Positions 25,995-36,088 of a DNA stretch of 64,000 nucleotides are shown in pieces. Source of the DNA: Streptomyces rugosispiralis (GTDB taxonomy: Bacteria; Actinomycetota; Actinomycetes; Streptomycetales; Streptomycetaceae); NCBI RefSeq assembly GCF_024505145.1, contig NZ_JANIAA010000004.1, forward strand, positions 372,001-436,000. Direction: 5' to 3'. The notes beneath the pieces were generated by a model. That model did not search any database, was not told where the DNA came from, and saw only the letters and a program-made list of their open reading frames with translations. Each line of letters starts with the position of its first letter. Position 1 is the stretch's first letter. The position numbers were made by a program, and so were the translations under genes.

Positions 25995-26459
25995 ATGTCC
26001 GTTCCCCAGCTGTCCGACGAGGATGTACGCACCGATCAGTCCACCCGGCAGGCGAAGCTGAAGTGGGTGATCGTCGTGGCCGAGGAGCTGCCCGCGGGCC
26101 GGGCGGTGAACGCCGCCGCCTGCATGGCCGCGGCCGTCGGCCGGGCGATGCCGGAGCTGCTGGGGCCGGACGGCAGGGACGGCTCCGGGGCCGGTCACCC
26201 GGGGCTGCCGTGGGCCGGCTGCTCGATCCTGGCGGCCGGCCTGGAGGCACTGCGCGAGCTGCGGGCCAAGGCCGCCGGGAAGGACGATCTGTTCCTCGTC
26301 GACATGCCCGGACAGGCCCAGACCTCACGGGTCTACGACGAGTACCTCGACAGCCTGGCCGGCACCAAGACCGAGGATCTCGACTACCTCGCGGTCAGCA
26401 TCGTCGGCCCGCGGAACAGGGTCAGCAAGCTCATCGGGAAGCTTCCCCTGCTGCGCTGA
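25995..26459 (+). CDS. DUF2000 family protein
   Basis: The 154-residue protein matches the DUF2000 family: KWVIVVAEELPAGRAVNAAACMAAAVG, the central GCSILAAG, and DYLAVSIVGPRNRVSKLIGKLPLLR split across the C-terminus. The fold is related to peptidyl-tRNA hydrolase 2-like proteins, but no function is established. AAGGAG (25981-25986) precedes ATG 25995. The gene ends inside the convergent PanE-like gene (29-bp overlap), with a GGGAAGCTTCCC palindrome (26436-26447) in the shared part. Confidence 0.82.
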   Translation: MSVPQLSDEDVRTDQSTRQAKLKWVIVVAEELPAGRAVNAAACMAAAVGRAMPELLGPDGRDGSGAGHPGLPWAGCSILAAGLEALRELRAKAAGKDDLFLVDMPGQAQTSRVYDEYLDSLAGTKTEDLDYLAVSIVGPRNRVSKLIGKLPLLR

Positions 26460-27399
26460 CCCCCGCGCCACCCGGCGTGGCCGGATCGCCCAGCGCGTAG
26501 GGGGCGAGGATGTCGGCGATGGCCCGGTTGCGCGGGGTGGCGACCCCCAGCTCGGCGCCGAGTTCGGCCACGGCCCCGCTGAGCCAGCTCAGCTCCAGGC
26601 GGTTGCCGCGCAGGAGGTCGTTGTGCATCGAGGACGTCATCGTGGCGGGCAGCGTGTCGCAGAAGGCGAGCCGGTCGTCGGCGAATCCGGGGTCCAGGTG
26701 CACCCCCTTTGCCCGTCCCACGGCGACCACCTCGTGCATCACGTCGCGCAGCAGAGCCCGTGACCCGGGATTCCCGCGGACCACGCCGATCGGCTGCCGC
26801 ACCGCCGAGGTCGTCCCGGAGAGGCCCACCAGGAAGACGAACTTCTCCCAGATGGTGCGCTCGATGTCCCCGCTGATCTCCGCGTCGACACCGGCCGCGA
26901 GGCAGCGATCGAGGAACTGGCGGGCGCGCGGGGACTCCTTGCGGTCGTACTCGCCGAACACCAGCCGCTGCAGCGTGCCGTTGTGCACCACCACCCCGGG
27001 CTCCTCGATGAACGCCGAGATATAGCCGACCCCGCCGAGGACGGACCCGGCCGGCAGATGGCGCCGCAGCTCCGCGTCCTTCTGGACCCCGTTCTGGAAC
27101 GACACGACCGCGGCGCCGCTCTCGGCGAGGGGCGCCAGCCGCCGGGCGACGTCCTCGGTGTCCCACAGCTTCACCGCCACCATGACGAGGTCCGGGGCCT
27201 CGAGGTCGGAGACCGTCCCCACGACCGCCTCGGACGGCACCCGCAGATCCCCCAGCGGGCTGCGCACCGTCAGCCCCCGCTCCCGGATCGCCGCGAGATG
27301 GCGGCCCCGGGCCACGAAGGTGACCTCGTCCCCCGCCGCGGCGAGCCGCGCGCCGAAGTATCCGCCGACGCCACCCGCGCCGATGATCGCGATCCGCAT
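26431..27399 (-). CDS. 2-dehydropantoate 2-reductase family protein (PanE/ApbA-like)
   Basis: The 322-residue NADP-dependent reductase has the Rossmann motif GAGGVGGYFG at the N-terminus, the catalytic Lys region MVAVKLWDTE, SFQNGVQKD and the C-terminal TSSMHNDLLRGNRLEL. ApbA-family members include ketopantoate reductase and other 2-oxoacid or opine-type reductases, so the pantothenate role is only one possibility. It is divergent from a CGNR regulator, with an inverted repeat between them. Confidence 0.87.
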   Translation of the reverse strand: MRIAIIGAGGVGGYFGARLAAAGDEVTFVARGRHLAAIRERGLTVRSPLGDLRVPSEAVVGTVSDLEAPDLVMVAVKLWDTEDVARRLAPLAESGAAVVSFQNGVQKDAELRRHLPAGSVLGGVGYISAFIEEPGVVVHNGTLQRLVFGEYDRKESPRARQFLDRCLAAGVDAEISGDIERTIWEKFVFLVGLSGTTSAVRQPIGVVRGNPGSRALLRDVMHEVVAVGRAKGVHLDPGFADDRLAFCDTLPATMTSSMHNDLLRGNRLELSWLSGAVAELGAELGVATPRNRAIADILAPYALGDPATPGGAGVSAAGEASR

Positions 27400-27423
27400 G
27401 ATGTCCCCTCGTCCTCAGCCGCT

Positions 27424-27447
27424 TAGTAACCCTTCAGGCGGTTACTA
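27424..27447. promoter_or_regulatory. Perfect inverted repeat between panE-like and CGNR genes
   Basis: TAGTAACC (27424-27431) and GGTTACTA (27440-27447) are perfect 8-bp arms separated by eight bases. The element lies seven bases before the CGNR start codon and 24 bases from the PanE-like start, so a bound protein could control both. Confidence 0.7.
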
Positions 27448-27454
27448 TATTCAC

Positions 27455-28087
27455 ATGGATTCCTCGACGGAGCAGGTCCCGCGGGCGCGGGTCACCGCTG
27501 GGCTGCGGGCACTGCGCTTCGACGCCGGCGGCCTCGCCTTGAACCTCGTCGCCTCGCTCGGGCGCCGTAGCAGCACCCCGATCGAGCGCCTCGGCACCCT
27601 CGACCGGCTGCGGGAGTGGTGCGACGGCGTCGGGTTGCGGCTCCAGGACGAGGCCGTCACCGAGGAGCTCCGCACCGAGCTGCGGACGCTGCGCGAGGCG
27701 GCGTACGACGCGGTGGCGGCGGTCGTCCACGGCCGGGCCCCGGCCGCCGCGTCCGTCGCGTTGCTCAACGAGCGGGCGCGCCCCGCCCCGCCGCAGCCGC
27801 TGCTGAGGGCCACCGGCGCCGGGGTCGAGGTGGACGGCGCCGATCGCCCGCTGACCGGGCGGGAGCTGCAGTCGGTCGTCGTCCGCGACCTCATAGCGGT
27901 GCTCGGGGACCCCGAGCGGCGCGGGGCGCTGCGGGCCTGCGACTCCTCGCTGTGCACCATGATCTACCTCGACCCCACTCCGGGCAGAAGGCGCCGGTGG
28001 TGCTCCATGCGGCTGTGCGGGAACAGCGCCAAGGCCGCGAAACACCGGCAGCGGCAGCGGGCATCCGCCGCACCGGCCGAATCCTGA
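27455..28087 (+). CDS. ABATE/CGNR zinc-finger domain putative regulator
   Basis: The 210-residue protein has the N-terminal ABATE-type domain (FDAGGLALNLVASLG, TLDRLREWC) and a C-terminal CGNR zinc finger: CDSSLCTMIYLD followed by WCSMRLCGNSAKAAKHRQR, with four cysteines for zinc and a basic tail that should contact DNA. Such proteins are thought to be stress-type transcription regulators. The inverted repeat just upstream is a good autoregulatory site. Confidence 0.85.
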   Translation: MDSSTEQVPRARVTAGLRALRFDAGGLALNLVASLGRRSSTPIERLGTLDRLREWCDGVGLRLQDEAVTEELRTELRTLREAAYDAVAAVVHGRAPAAASVALLNERARPAPPQPLLRATGAGVEVDGADRPLTGRELQSVVVRDLIAVLGDPERRGALRACDSSLCTMIYLDPTPGRRRRWCSMRLCGNSAKAAKHRQRQRASAAPAES

Positions 28088-28200
28088 CGCCCCGGCGTGT
28101 CGGGCGGGTTCTGACGCCCTGGCGTTCGGGCGGGTTCCCGGCGTGTCGGGCGGGCCTGACGCCCTGGCGCCCCGGCCGGGTCCTTGCGCCCCGGCGCTCC
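28088..28200. repeat. Imperfect GC-rich tandem repeats in the CGNR-YoaK gap
   Basis: About four degenerate copies of a 25-30 nt unit with the core GACGCCC-GGCGTGTCGGGCGGG follow the CGNR stop codon. Copies differ by short deletions and substitutions. No promoter is evident. Confidence 0.65.
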
Positions 28201-28256
28201 CGGCCGCTGTTTCCGGTGGGCCGCCCGGGGCACTCGGGGTGGCCGGAGGATTGCCG

Positions 28257-28985
28257 ATGGCCGAAGAGAGCGACACCGACCCCGTACCGAAAGCACGGCG
28301 CCCCGGGCGGGCCTGCGGCTCCGGGGGAGCGGCGGCCGCCGTCGCGCTGACCGTGGCGACCGGGGCGATGGACGCGATCAGCTTTCTGGCCCTGGGCGGC
28401 GTCTTCACCAGCGTCATGACCGCCAATCTCTCCCTGCTCGGCATGTCGACCGCGTCCCTGGACGCGGCGCTCGCCCGGGACTCCGCGGTCGCCATGGGCG
28501 GATACATGGTGGGCGCGCTGGTCAGCGGCCGGATCGTCCGCGGCTCCCGGCCGGCCCTGCGGGCCCGGTGCGCGCTGGCGGTGGAGCTGCTCGTGCTCGG
28601 CGGGCTCTGGGCGGTGTGGGCGTCAGCCGACGGCCACCCCGCGGGCGGCCTGCAGCTGGGGCTGCTGGCGGTGGCCGCGCTCGCCATGGGAGGCCAGAGC
28701 GGTCTGGTGCGGGCCGTCGGGCCGCCCGGCTTCTCCACCACCTATCTCACCGGCACCCTGACCGGGGTGCTGGTGGACGCGGTGCGCAGCGGAACGGTGC
28801 GCCGGCTCAGCCTCGCGCTGCTGGGGGGTCTGGTGGTGGGCGCCGCGGCCGGCGGGCTGCTGGTGGCCCACGCCGCGCGGGCCGCGCCCGCCCTGCCGAC
28901 CGGGCTGGTCGGCCTCGTTCTGCTGGCGTCCCTGACCTCGCTGGCCCGGGACGCCCAGGGCCATCTCTGGCCCCATGCCGAGTAG
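28257..28985 (+). CDS. YoaK (DUF1275) family membrane protein
   Basis: The 242-residue membrane protein has six hydrophobic segments and family motifs [44 protein letters not shown] and [14 protein letters not shown]. The function of YoaK/DUF1275 proteins is unknown, with transport suggested. ATG 28257 is preceded by CGGAGGA (28244-28250). Neighbouring genes do not suggest a role. Confidence 0.85.
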   Translation: MAEESDTDPVPKARRPGRACGSGGAAAAVALTVATGAMDAISFLALGGVFTSVMTANLSLLGMSTASLDAALARDSAVAMGGYMVGALVSGRIVRGSRPALRARCALAVELLVLGGLWAVWASADGHPAGGLQLGLLAVAALAMGGQSGLVRAVGPPGFSTTYLTGTLTGVLVDAVRSGTVRRLSLALLGGLVVGAAAGGLLVAHAARAAPALPTGLVGLVLLASLTSLARDAQGHLWPHAE

Positions 28986-29070
28986 CCCGCCCCAAGACCG
29001 TCCGCGCCGCGGCGGGTTGACCGGTGATTCACTCTTCCAGCGGGGCATCATCCGATGCCAGACTCGGCCC

Positions 29071-30474
29071 GTGACCGACTTTGACATGCTTGTGATCGGG
29101 TCCGGGCCGGGTGGCCAGAAGGCTGCCATCGCCGCCGCGAAACTCGGTCGCCGGGTAGCCGTCGTCGACCGTAAGGAGATGGTGGGCGGGGTCTCCCTGC
29201 ACACCGGAACCGTTCCGTCCAAGACCCTGCGCGAGGCGGTGCTCTATCTCACCGGACTGACCCAGCGGGATCTCTACGGCCAGAGCTACCGGCTCAAGGA
29301 GGAGATCACCGTCGCCGACCTGACGGCCCGCACCCAGCATGTGGTCGGCCGTGAGGTGGATGTCGTCCGCAACCAGCTGTCCCGCAACCGGGTCGCGATG
29401 TTCTCCGGCACCGGGCGGTTCGTGGACGACCACACCGTGGCCGTCACGGACGCCACCGGCCAGGAGCAACTGCTCACCGCCCAGCACATCGTGATCGCCA
29501 CCGGCACCCGCCCGGCCCGCCCCGCGAGCGTGGAGTTCGACGAGCGGACGATCATGGACTCCGACAGCGTCCTCAATATGGAGCGGGTGCCGCGCTCCAT
29601 GGTCATCGTGGGCGCCGGGGTGATCGGCATCGAGTACGCCTCGATGTTCGCCGCCCTGGGCAGCAAGGTCACCGTGGTCGAGCAGCGCGAGGGGATGCTG
29701 GACTTCTGCGATGTCGAGATCGTCGAGGCGCTGAAGTACCGGCTGCGCGACCTGGCCGTCACCTTCCGCTTCGGCGAGACCGTGGCGGCCGTCGAGCGCC
29801 ATCCGCGCGGCGCCCTGACCATCCTGGAGAGCGGTAAGAAGATCCCCGCCGACGCGGTGATGTACTCCGCGGGGCGCCAGGGGCTCACCGACGCCCTCGA
29901 CCTCGCCAAGGCGGGGCTCACCGCCGACCGGCGCGGCCGGATCGCGGTGGACGAGCACTACCGCACCGCCGTGCCGCACATCTACGCCGTCGGTGATGTC
30001 ATCGGCTTCCCGGCCCTGGCCGCGACCTCCATGGAGCAGGGCCGCAGCGCGGCGTACCACGCGTGCGAGGAGCCGGTGAACCCGATCCACCACCTCCAGC
30101 CGATCGGCATCTACAGCATCCCCGAGATCAGCTTCATAGGCCGTACCGAGGACCAGCTCACGGACGAGAAGGTGCCCTTCGAGGTGGGGGTCTCGCGCTA
30201 TCGCGAGCTGGCCCGGGGCCAGATCGTCGGCGACGCCCACGGCATGCTGAAGCTGCTGGTCTCCCCGGAGGACCGGAAGCTGCTCGGCGTGCACTGCTTC
30301 GGCACCGGCGCCACCGAGCTGATCCACATCGGCCAGGCCGTGATGGGCTGCGGCGGCACCGTCGACTATCTGGTGGACGCGGTGTTCAACTATCCGACCT
30401 TCGCCGAGTCCTACAAGGTGGCCGCGCTCGACGCCACCAACAAGATGCGCGAGGTCGATCACCTGCGGGACTGA
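29071..30474 (+). CDS. sthA: Soluble (Si-specific) NAD(P)+ transhydrogenase
   Basis: The 467-residue flavoprotein has the FAD motif [13 protein letters not shown] near the N-terminus, the NAD motif [18 protein letters not shown] and the FAD motif [10 protein letters not shown], followed by the pyridine nucleotide-disulfide dimerisation domain. The site that holds the redox disulfide in lipoamide dehydrogenase reads [13 protein letters not shown], with no cysteine pair, which identifies the transhydrogenase branch rather than dihydrolipoamide dehydrogenase. It balances NADPH and NADH pools. The start is GTG 29071; no strong ribosome-binding site is visible. Confidence 0.93.
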   Translation: MTDFDMLVIGSGPGGQKAAIAAAKLGRRVAVVDRKEMVGGVSLHTGTVPSKTLREAVLYLTGLTQRDLYGQSYRLKEEITVADLTARTQHVVGREVDVVRNQLSRNRVAMFSGTGRFVDDHTVAVTDATGQEQLLTAQHIVIATGTRPARPASVEFDERTIMDSDSVLNMERVPRSMVIVGAGVIGIEYASMFAALGSKVTVVEQREGMLDFCDVEIVEALKYRLRDLAVTFRFGETVAAVERHPRGALTILESGKKIPADAVMYSAGRQGLTDALDLAKAGLTADRRGRIAVDEHYRTAVPHIYAVGDVIGFPALAATSMEQGRSAAYHACEEPVNPIHHLQPIGIYSIPEISFIGRTEDQLTDEKVPFEVGVSRYRELARGQIVGDAHGMLKLLVSPEDRKLLGVHCFGTGATELIHIGQAVMGCGGTVDYLVDAVFNYPTFAESYKVAALDATNKMREVDHLRD

Positions 30475-30514
30475 CCCCCGGCTCCGGCCCTCCTCCGCAC
30501 CGCCTCGTCCCGGA

Positions 30515-30530
30515 TATCCCTTTTGGGATA
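30515..30530. promoter_or_regulatory. Hairpin/operator-like repeat upstream of dnaK
   Basis: TATCCC and GGGATA are perfect 6-bp arms around TTTT, 28 bases before the dnaK start. No U-tract follows, so it is not a standard terminator. It is unlike the HspR-binding HAIR element. Confidence 0.5.
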
Positions 30531-30558
30531 CTGGGAGGCAGACCGGGAGGAGGCTGAG

Positions 30559-32463
30559 ATGACTCGCGCAGTCGGTATTGACCTGGGTACGACCAACTCG
30601 GTCGTATCGGTCCTGGAGGGCGGCGAGCCGACCGTCATCACCAACACCGAGGGCACCCGGACCACCCCTTCGGTGGTGGCCTTCGCCAAGAACGGCGAGG
30701 TGCTGGTGGGGGAGGTCGCCAAGCGCCAGGCGGTGACGAACGTGGAGCGCACCGCGCGATCGGTCAAGCGCCACATGGGCGAGGACCGGTGGCGGTTCCC
30801 GGCCACCGGCGATGTGGACGGCAAGCGCTACACCGCGCAGGAGATCTCCGCGCGGGTGCTCCAGAAGCTCAAGCGCGACGGCGAGGCGTACCTCGGCGAG
30901 GACGTCACCGACGCCGTGATCACCGTCCCCGCGTACTTCAACGACTCCCAGCGCACCGCCACCAAGGAGGCGGGCGAGATCGCCGGGCTGAAGGTGCTGC
31001 GGATCATCAACGAGCCGACGGCCGCCGCCCTGGCGTACGGGCTGGACAAGGAGAACGACCAGACCATCCTGGTCTTCGACCTCGGCGGCGGTACCTTCGA
31101 CGTCTCGCTGCTGGAGATCGGCGAGGGGGTGGTGGAGGTCAAGGCCACCAACGGCGACACCCACCTCGGCGGCGACGACTGGGACCAGCGGATCGTGGAC
31201 CATCTGGTCTCCCGGTTCGGACACGGCTACGGCGTGGATCTGGCCCAGGACAAGATGGCGGTCCAGCGGCTGCGCGAGGCATCCGAGAAGGCCAAGATCG
31301 AGCTCTCCGCGGCCAGTGAGACCACGATCAACCTGCCGTACATCACCGCCTCCGACCAGGGCCCGCTGCACCTGGACGAGAAGCTCACCCGCTCGCAGTT
31401 CCAGCAGCTGACCGAGGACCTCCTGGAGCGCTGCAAGGCCCCCTTCCACCAGGCGATCAAGGACGCCGGGATCAAGACCTCCGACATCGACCATGTGATC
31501 CTGGTCGGCGGCTCGACCCGGATGCCCGCCGTGACCGGCCTGGTCAAGGAGCTGACCGGCAAGGAGCCGCACAAGGGCGTCAACCCGGACGAGGTCGTCG
31601 CGATCGGCGCATCCCTCCAGGCCGGTGTCCTCAAGGGCGAGGTCAAGGACGTGCTGCTGCTGGACGTCACCCCGCTGTCCCTCGGTATCGAGACCAAGGG
31701 CGGCATCATGACCAAGCTGATCGAGCGGAACACCACGATCCCGACCAAGCGCTCGGAGGTCTTCACCACGGCCGAGGACAACCAGCCATCGGTGCAGATC
31801 CAGGTCTTCCAGGGCGAGCGCGAGATGGCCGCGTACAACAAGAAGCTCGGGATGTTCGAGCTGACCGGCCTGCCGCCCGCGCCGCGCGGGGTGCCGCAGA
31901 TCGAGGTGGCCTTCGACATCGACGCCAACGGCATCATGCACGTCTCCGCCAAGGACCTCGGCACCGGCCGGGAGCAGCGGATGACCGTCACCGGCGGCTC
32001 CGCGCTGCCGAAGGACGACATCGACCGCATGATGCGCGAGGCCGAGAGTTACGCGGAGGAGGACCACCGGCGCCGCGAGGCCGCCGAGACCCGCAATCAG
32101 GCCGAGTCGCTCGTCTACCAGACCGAGCGGCTGCTGCGGGACCAGGCCGACAAGGTGCCCGGGGACGTCCGGCAGGAGGCCGAGGCGGCGGTCGCGGATC
32201 TGAAGCGGACGCTCGAGGGCGAGGACACCAACGCGATCCGCGAGGCCACCGAGCGGACCGCCGCCATCGGGCAGAAGATCGGCACCGCGATCTACGCCCA
32301 GGCCCAGCAGTCCGGCCCGTCCGGCGGCGGATCCAGCGGCTCCGCGGGCGGCCCCTCGGGGGACGGCGGGGGCCAGGCCCACTCGTCCGACGAAGAGGTC
32401 GTGGACGCGGAGATCGTGGACGACGAGAAGACCGGGGACGAGCCCAAGGGAGGGGCGGGCTGA
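30559..32463 (+). CDS. dnaK: Stand-alone DnaK (Hsp70) chaperone paralogue
   Basis: The 634-residue Hsp70 has an intact ATPase domain ([43 protein letters not shown]), substrate-binding domain ([27 protein letters not shown]) and a C-terminal tail ending in [13 protein letters not shown], the typical EEVD-like end for GrpE/DnaJ cooperation. A strong GGGAGGAGG precedes ATG 30559. The neighbours are sthA and an unrelated pair; grpE, dnaJ and hspR are absent, so this is probably a second DnaK rather than the main operon copy. Confidence 0.93.
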   Translation: MTRAVGIDLGTTNSVVSVLEGGEPTVITNTEGTRTTPSVVAFAKNGEVLVGEVAKRQAVTNVERTARSVKRHMGEDRWRFPATGDVDGKRYTAQEISARVLQKLKRDGEAYLGEDVTDAVITVPAYFNDSQRTATKEAGEIAGLKVLRIINEPTAAALAYGLDKENDQTILVFDLGGGTFDVSLLEIGEGVVEVKATNGDTHLGGDDWDQRIVDHLVSRFGHGYGVDLAQDKMAVQRLREASEKAKIELSAASETTINLPYITASDQGPLHLDEKLTRSQFQQLTEDLLERCKAPFHQAIKDAGIKTSDIDHVILVGGSTRMPAVTGLVKELTGKEPHKGVNPDEVVAIGASLQAGVLKGEVKDVLLLDVTPLSLGIETKGGIMTKLIERNTTIPTKRSEVFTTAEDNQPSVQIQVFQGEREMAAYNKKLGMFELTGLPPAPRGVPQIEVAFDIDANGIMHVSAKDLGTGREQRMTVTGGSALPKDDIDRMMREAESYAEEDHRRREAAETRNQAESLVYQTERLLRDQADKVPGDVRQEAEAAVADLKRTLEGEDTNAIREATERTAAIGQKIGTAIYAQAQQSGPSGGGSSGSAGGPSGDGGGQAHSSDEEVVDAEIVDDEKTGDEPKGGAG

Positions 32464-32488
32464 CACCGCTCCCCGGGTGCCCCGGCCG

Positions 32489-33979
32489 TCACTGCTTCCT
32501 GGGCGGCTCGCCCCGTGGCGCCGAGACCTCCACGAGTTCCGCGCGCCCCTTCGTGTTGAGATACAGGATCGGAATGGCCTTGTTGCGCGGATTGCCGTCG
32601 TCCTCGAAGGAGATGAAGCCGCTCGCCCCGCGCACCTGCTGACGGCCGCTCATCTGGTGGAACATCCGCGCCACCGCTTCCCCGGTCACCTCGCCCTGCG
32701 AGCCCGCCGCCATCTGGACGCCATGGGCGGCGGTGAGGACCGCGTCATGCGCCATGATGGCCTGGCCGTCATCGCGCGGATCAGTGGGGAACCACGTGTC
32801 CAGCGACCCGCCCGGCTGGAAGTGGCGGGCCGAGTAGCCGGAGACGTGGAGCGGATCCTTCTGCCACATATCGGGGTGCGCCAGCCCTGTGTAGAGCACC
32901 CGCACCCCGCTCTCGGCGGCGTGTGCGAGCTGCCTGGCGGTCAGGTTGGAGGTGTCGTCACCGGTGATCACCATGAACTTCCGCTCCTGGCAGGGCCGGT
33001 TGGCGATCGAGTCCAGGAACCGGGTGAGGTGCTTGCCGCGGCCCGCGAAGAAGACCGCCTGCGGCTTCTGGTCGCACAGTTGCCCCGACATGTACTGCAG
33101 CTCGTTCTGCCAGGCGCTGCGTACCGAGGAGTCATAGGTCATCCGGTCCGCCACCAGCCGATGTCCCTTGGTGTCCTGGTAGACCCTGGTGAAGGCGTCC
33201 CCCAGCGTCTTGGCGTAGTAATTGCTCCGCGCGTCGTCCTGGACCACCACCGCCGTACGGACCTTCTCCCGCTTGAGATAGGCGGAGGCGGCATACGCCT
33301 CGTCCACATTGGTCGGGGAGACCCGGACGAACCTCCTGTTGGGGTCCTCGATGTTGGTGGCCGTCATGGTGCTGGCGACCAGGGCGAGACCGTGGTCCGA
33401 CAGCCGCCGCAGCGCGCTCAGGCTCCGGTCGGTGCTGGGGCCCAGCCCGGTGACCGCGACCAGCTTGTCGTCGGAGGTCTTCCGGTCTATCAGCTCATCG
33501 ACGGCGTGCTCCCAATGGGCCCCGCTGCTGCCCACATTGGCGATCAGCAGCTTGATCTTCGGGGAGGAGGAGAGGTCGCCGCGGTTGTGCCGGTACTGTG
33601 CCAGATACGCGCCCTCCAGCTCATGCCGGACCGACTCCTCGGAGTTGCTGTCGTCGTCGGTCAGCGTGAAGGAGGTCATATAGGCGACGCTGACGTATGG
33701 TTCCTTGCCGGCGTTCTTCTCGACCAGGGCGTTCTCTGCCTTGATCTTCTTCTCCACCCGCTTCAGATGTCCGGCGAAGACGTACGAGCCGTCGGTGACG
33801 CCCACGCACTCGCGGTCGTCGCCCATCTTGACGACGCCGTCCCCGCACCGGTCCCGCCTCTCCTCGAACCAGTTCACGGTGAGCGGGACCGCCACCGCGA
33901 GCACGGCCGATACGATCACGCCGATCACCACCCGGCGCACGATGTGCAGCGGCCATTCAAGTCTCGGCACCGGTCTCAC
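32489..33979 (-). CDS. Membrane-anchored type 1 periplasmic-binding-protein-like receptor
   Basis: The 496-residue protein starts at GTG 33979, overlapping the upstream NTPase stop (GTGA). It has an N-terminal anchor (residues 16-37, VVIGVIVSAVLAVAVPL) and a large extracellular region like a Leu/Ile/Val-binding or receptor-ligand-binding domain (AVTGLGPSTDRSLSALRRL, GLALVASTMTAT, VRVSPTNVDEAYAAS, TAVVVQDDARSNYYAKTLGDAF, AVFFAGRGKHLTRFL). No ABC transporter genes are adjacent, so it is more likely a sensor tied to the NTPase than a transporter subunit. The ligand is unknown. Confidence 0.78.
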   Translation of the reverse strand: MRPVPRLEWPLHIVRRVVIGVIVSAVLAVAVPLTVNWFEERRDRCGDGVVKMGDDRECVGVTDGSYVFAGHLKRVEKKIKAENALVEKNAGKEPYVSVAYMTSFTLTDDDSNSEESVRHELEGAYLAQYRHNRGDLSSSPKIKLLIANVGSSGAHWEHAVDELIDRKTSDDKLVAVTGLGPSTDRSLSALRRLSDHGLALVASTMTATNIEDPNRRFVRVSPTNVDEAYAASAYLKREKVRTAVVVQDDARSNYYAKTLGDAFTRVYQDTKGHRLVADRMTYDSSVRSAWQNELQYMSGQLCDQKPQAVFFAGRGKHLTRFLDSIANRPCQERKFMVITGDDTSNLTARQLAHAAESGVRVLYTGLAHPDMWQKDPLHVSGYSARHFQPGGSLDTWFPTDPRDDGQAIMAHDAVLTAAHGVQMAAGSQGEVTGEAVARMFHQMSGRQQVRGASGFISFEDDGNPRNKAIPILYLNTKGRAELVEVSAPRGEPPRKQ

Positions 33980-35958
33980 CCCTCGCCCGCGCTCGTCAGC
34001 GGATGGCGCCAGTGGCGGTACCGCTCCGCCTCGTTGAACAGGGCCACGATGTCGTTCCTCCGCAGTCGTGAGAGCTGGTTGAAACCGTCGGCGATCATGT
34101 CGTTCAGCCGCATCCCGGGGTCGGCGAGCGGATCGCTCCACACCCAGCGCACCGTGATCAGCTCCCGGATCACCGAAGCCGTGGTGACCGCCTCCGGGGG
34201 CTCGTCCGGGGCGAGGTCGGCGAGCAGCTCCAGCGGTCCGCCGGCCTGGCCCAGCCGGTTGGGGGCGGCCGTGATGGTGTTGAACTCAGCTATCCACTGC
34301 GCCGCGGGCACCACCGGGAAGCGCTCCACCAGATACCCGGTCACCTCGTCGATCCGCTCCGCCGCCAGCCGGTGGTACATCTCCTGGACCGGGCGGCCCT
34401 CGGACCTGAAATGCTCGGCCAGCAGCTCCTGCACCGCGTCCCAGTCGTCCGGACGCCCGGCCAGCCGCCACAGCAACAGCCGCCGCAGCCAGGGGTGCAG
34501 GGCCGGGGTCACCGCGCCCGGACTGTGCAGCAGCCAGCGGCCGCGGACCTCGCCGAACAGCGAGTCCCCCGAGCCCAGCAGCCGGGTGCCGACGGACAGG
34601 TCGCGCGCCGCGGCGCACTCCTCCAGCGCCGCCCGCCGCGCGGGGTCGAAACCGCGCAGCAGGTGGTCCAGAGCGGCCTCCGCCAGCGTCCGGGTGTCCT
34701 CGCCCTCCCGCGGCGTACGGTCCGGCAGGGTGCGCAGCCAGCGGTCCTGCTCGGCGCCGTCCTCGACGGGCACGGACGAGTGCCGGAGCAGCTCCAGGAC
34801 CAGGCTGACCGCCCGGGGGAGCCCCGCGGTCAGCCGGTGGACGAAGGGCGCGAGCCGGGTGAACGGCGCGAGGTCGGGGTGGTGGCGCAGCTCCAGCTCG
34901 ATCCGGATCCGCACCTCGTCCAGATTGAGGTCGCGCAGCCGCAGCGGATACCACCAGGTGTCATCGCTGTCCCGGCCCGGCCGGTGCTCGCGCCAGTCCG
35001 CCAGGGAGGCCCGGTCCGGGCCGCGCAGCCGCCACGGCCACTGGTCGCCGGTGGCCGGGCCCCAGCGGGGCAGCCACCGGTTGGAGCTCGCCACGACGGT
35101 GAGCGGATCGCAGTCGGCGCCCGCCACCACGGCGTCGTCATGGCGGGCCCGGATCAGCAGGTCGAGGAAGCGACGGCCGTACTCCGTATGGGAGTTGTCG
35201 AGCAGCAGCAGATACGAGCGGGGCATGAACGAGTGGCGCACATTGCTGCGCATGTCCTCCAGCAGGGCCGAGAACAGCACCCGGTCCAGCCGCTCCTGAT
35301 CGTCCTCGTCCCCGTCGTGGCGCCACAGGTTGAGCTCGACCAGCGCCTCCCACGGATCCCGGCTCCGCAGCAGCGGATGGCCGCCGTACCAGGCCGCGCT
35401 GCTGGTGAACTTGCGGCCCGGCAGCCGCCTCCGGCCGCGCCGCAGCGCGTCCCGCAGCAGCGCCAGTGCCGCCGTGGAGGCGCCGTCGGGGGCGCCCACG
35501 GCGCCTCCGGCCACCTCGAAGAAGGCGGCGAGATAGTCGCCGTAGCGCGCCTCCGCCTGCTCCTGGAAGGCGTCCAGCTCGCGCCGGATGTTGCGCCGCC
35601 CCTCCGCCAGGCTCGTCATCCGGAGCTGGTGGTCGGAGGCGAGCAGACCGAGCGTCAGCCGCGGGAAGTGCGAGCGGCGGTAGCGCGGCAGCTTGCGCTC
35701 CAGCTGGCGCGCGAGCAGCGCCAGGGCGTACCGCGGCAGCAGGGCCTGCTCACCGCCGACATTGACATACGCGAACGGCGTCTCGGGGCCGAATTTCTCC
35801 ATCAGCGCGCCATGGGCGTCGCTGGCCCCACTGCCGCGCGGCCCCAACAGCATGATCACCGGCCGCTCGTCCGTGGGCTCCAGCCTGAGACACTCCCCGA
35901 CCAGACTGATGATCCCGCTGCGGCCTCTTAAGCCCACACCCATTCCGGATTCCGCCAC
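33976..35958 (-). CDS. Large NTPase-like protein with degenerate P-loop, partner of the receptor
   Basis: The 660-residue, Arg-rich cytoplasmic protein begins with a P-loop-like GPRGSGAS (residues 39-46) in which the invariant Walker A Lys is Ala45. A Walker B-like stretch LLLLDN occurs near residue 252, followed by a predicted helical region with many Leu/Arg motifs resembling STAND NTPases (RGFDPARRAALEECAAARDLSVG). I do not recognise a named family. It overlaps the receptor gene by four bases, so the two are one unit. The start is GTG 35958; ATG 35943 is an alternative. Confidence 0.7.
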   Translation of the reverse strand: MAESGMGVGLRGRSGIISLVGECLRLEPTDERPVIMLLGPRGSGASDAHGALMEKFGPETPFAYVNVGGEQALLPRYALALLARQLERKLPRYRRSHFPRLTLGLLASDHQLRMTSLAEGRRNIRRELDAFQEQAEARYGDYLAAFFEVAGGAVGAPDGASTAALALLRDALRRGRRRLPGRKFTSSAAWYGGHPLLRSRDPWEALVELNLWRHDGDEDDQERLDRVLFSALLEDMRSNVRHSFMPRSYLLLLDNSHTEYGRRFLDLLIRARHDDAVVAGADCDPLTVVASSNRWLPRWGPATGDQWPWRLRGPDRASLADWREHRPGRDSDDTWWYPLRLRDLNLDEVRIRIELELRHHPDLAPFTRLAPFVHRLTAGLPRAVSLVLELLRHSSVPVEDGAEQDRWLRTLPDRTPREGEDTRTLAEAALDHLLRGFDPARRAALEECAAARDLSVGTRLLGSGDSLFGEVRGRWLLHSPGAVTPALHPWLRRLLLWRLAGRPDDWDAVQELLAEHFRSEGRPVQEMYHRLAAERIDEVTGYLVERFPVVPAAQWIAEFNTITAAPNRLGQAGGPLELLADLAPDEPPEAVTTASVIRELITVRWVWSDPLADPGMRLNDMIADGFNQLSRLRRNDIVALFNEAERYRHWRHPLTSAGEG

Positions 35959-36088
35959 GTGCCCCCGTCCCCCCGTTCAGGCCCCCCGTCGGCAACTAGG
36001 GGGTCCTTTACCCACATTCACCCCTTCGATAGCGGGCCGTTCCCAAACGTACTCCGAGTGTGGCCGATGCCGACATTCCCTTTCCGGC

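Noticed and set aside
26436..26447. Terminator at the DUF2000/PanE-like convergence
   Set aside because: GGGAAGCTTCCC is a perfect palindrome but has no loop or U-tract and lies inside both reading frames; kept only as a note.
30475..30558. HAIR (HspR) operator before dnaK
   Set aside because: No CTTGAGT-N7-ACTCAAG-like sequence is present.
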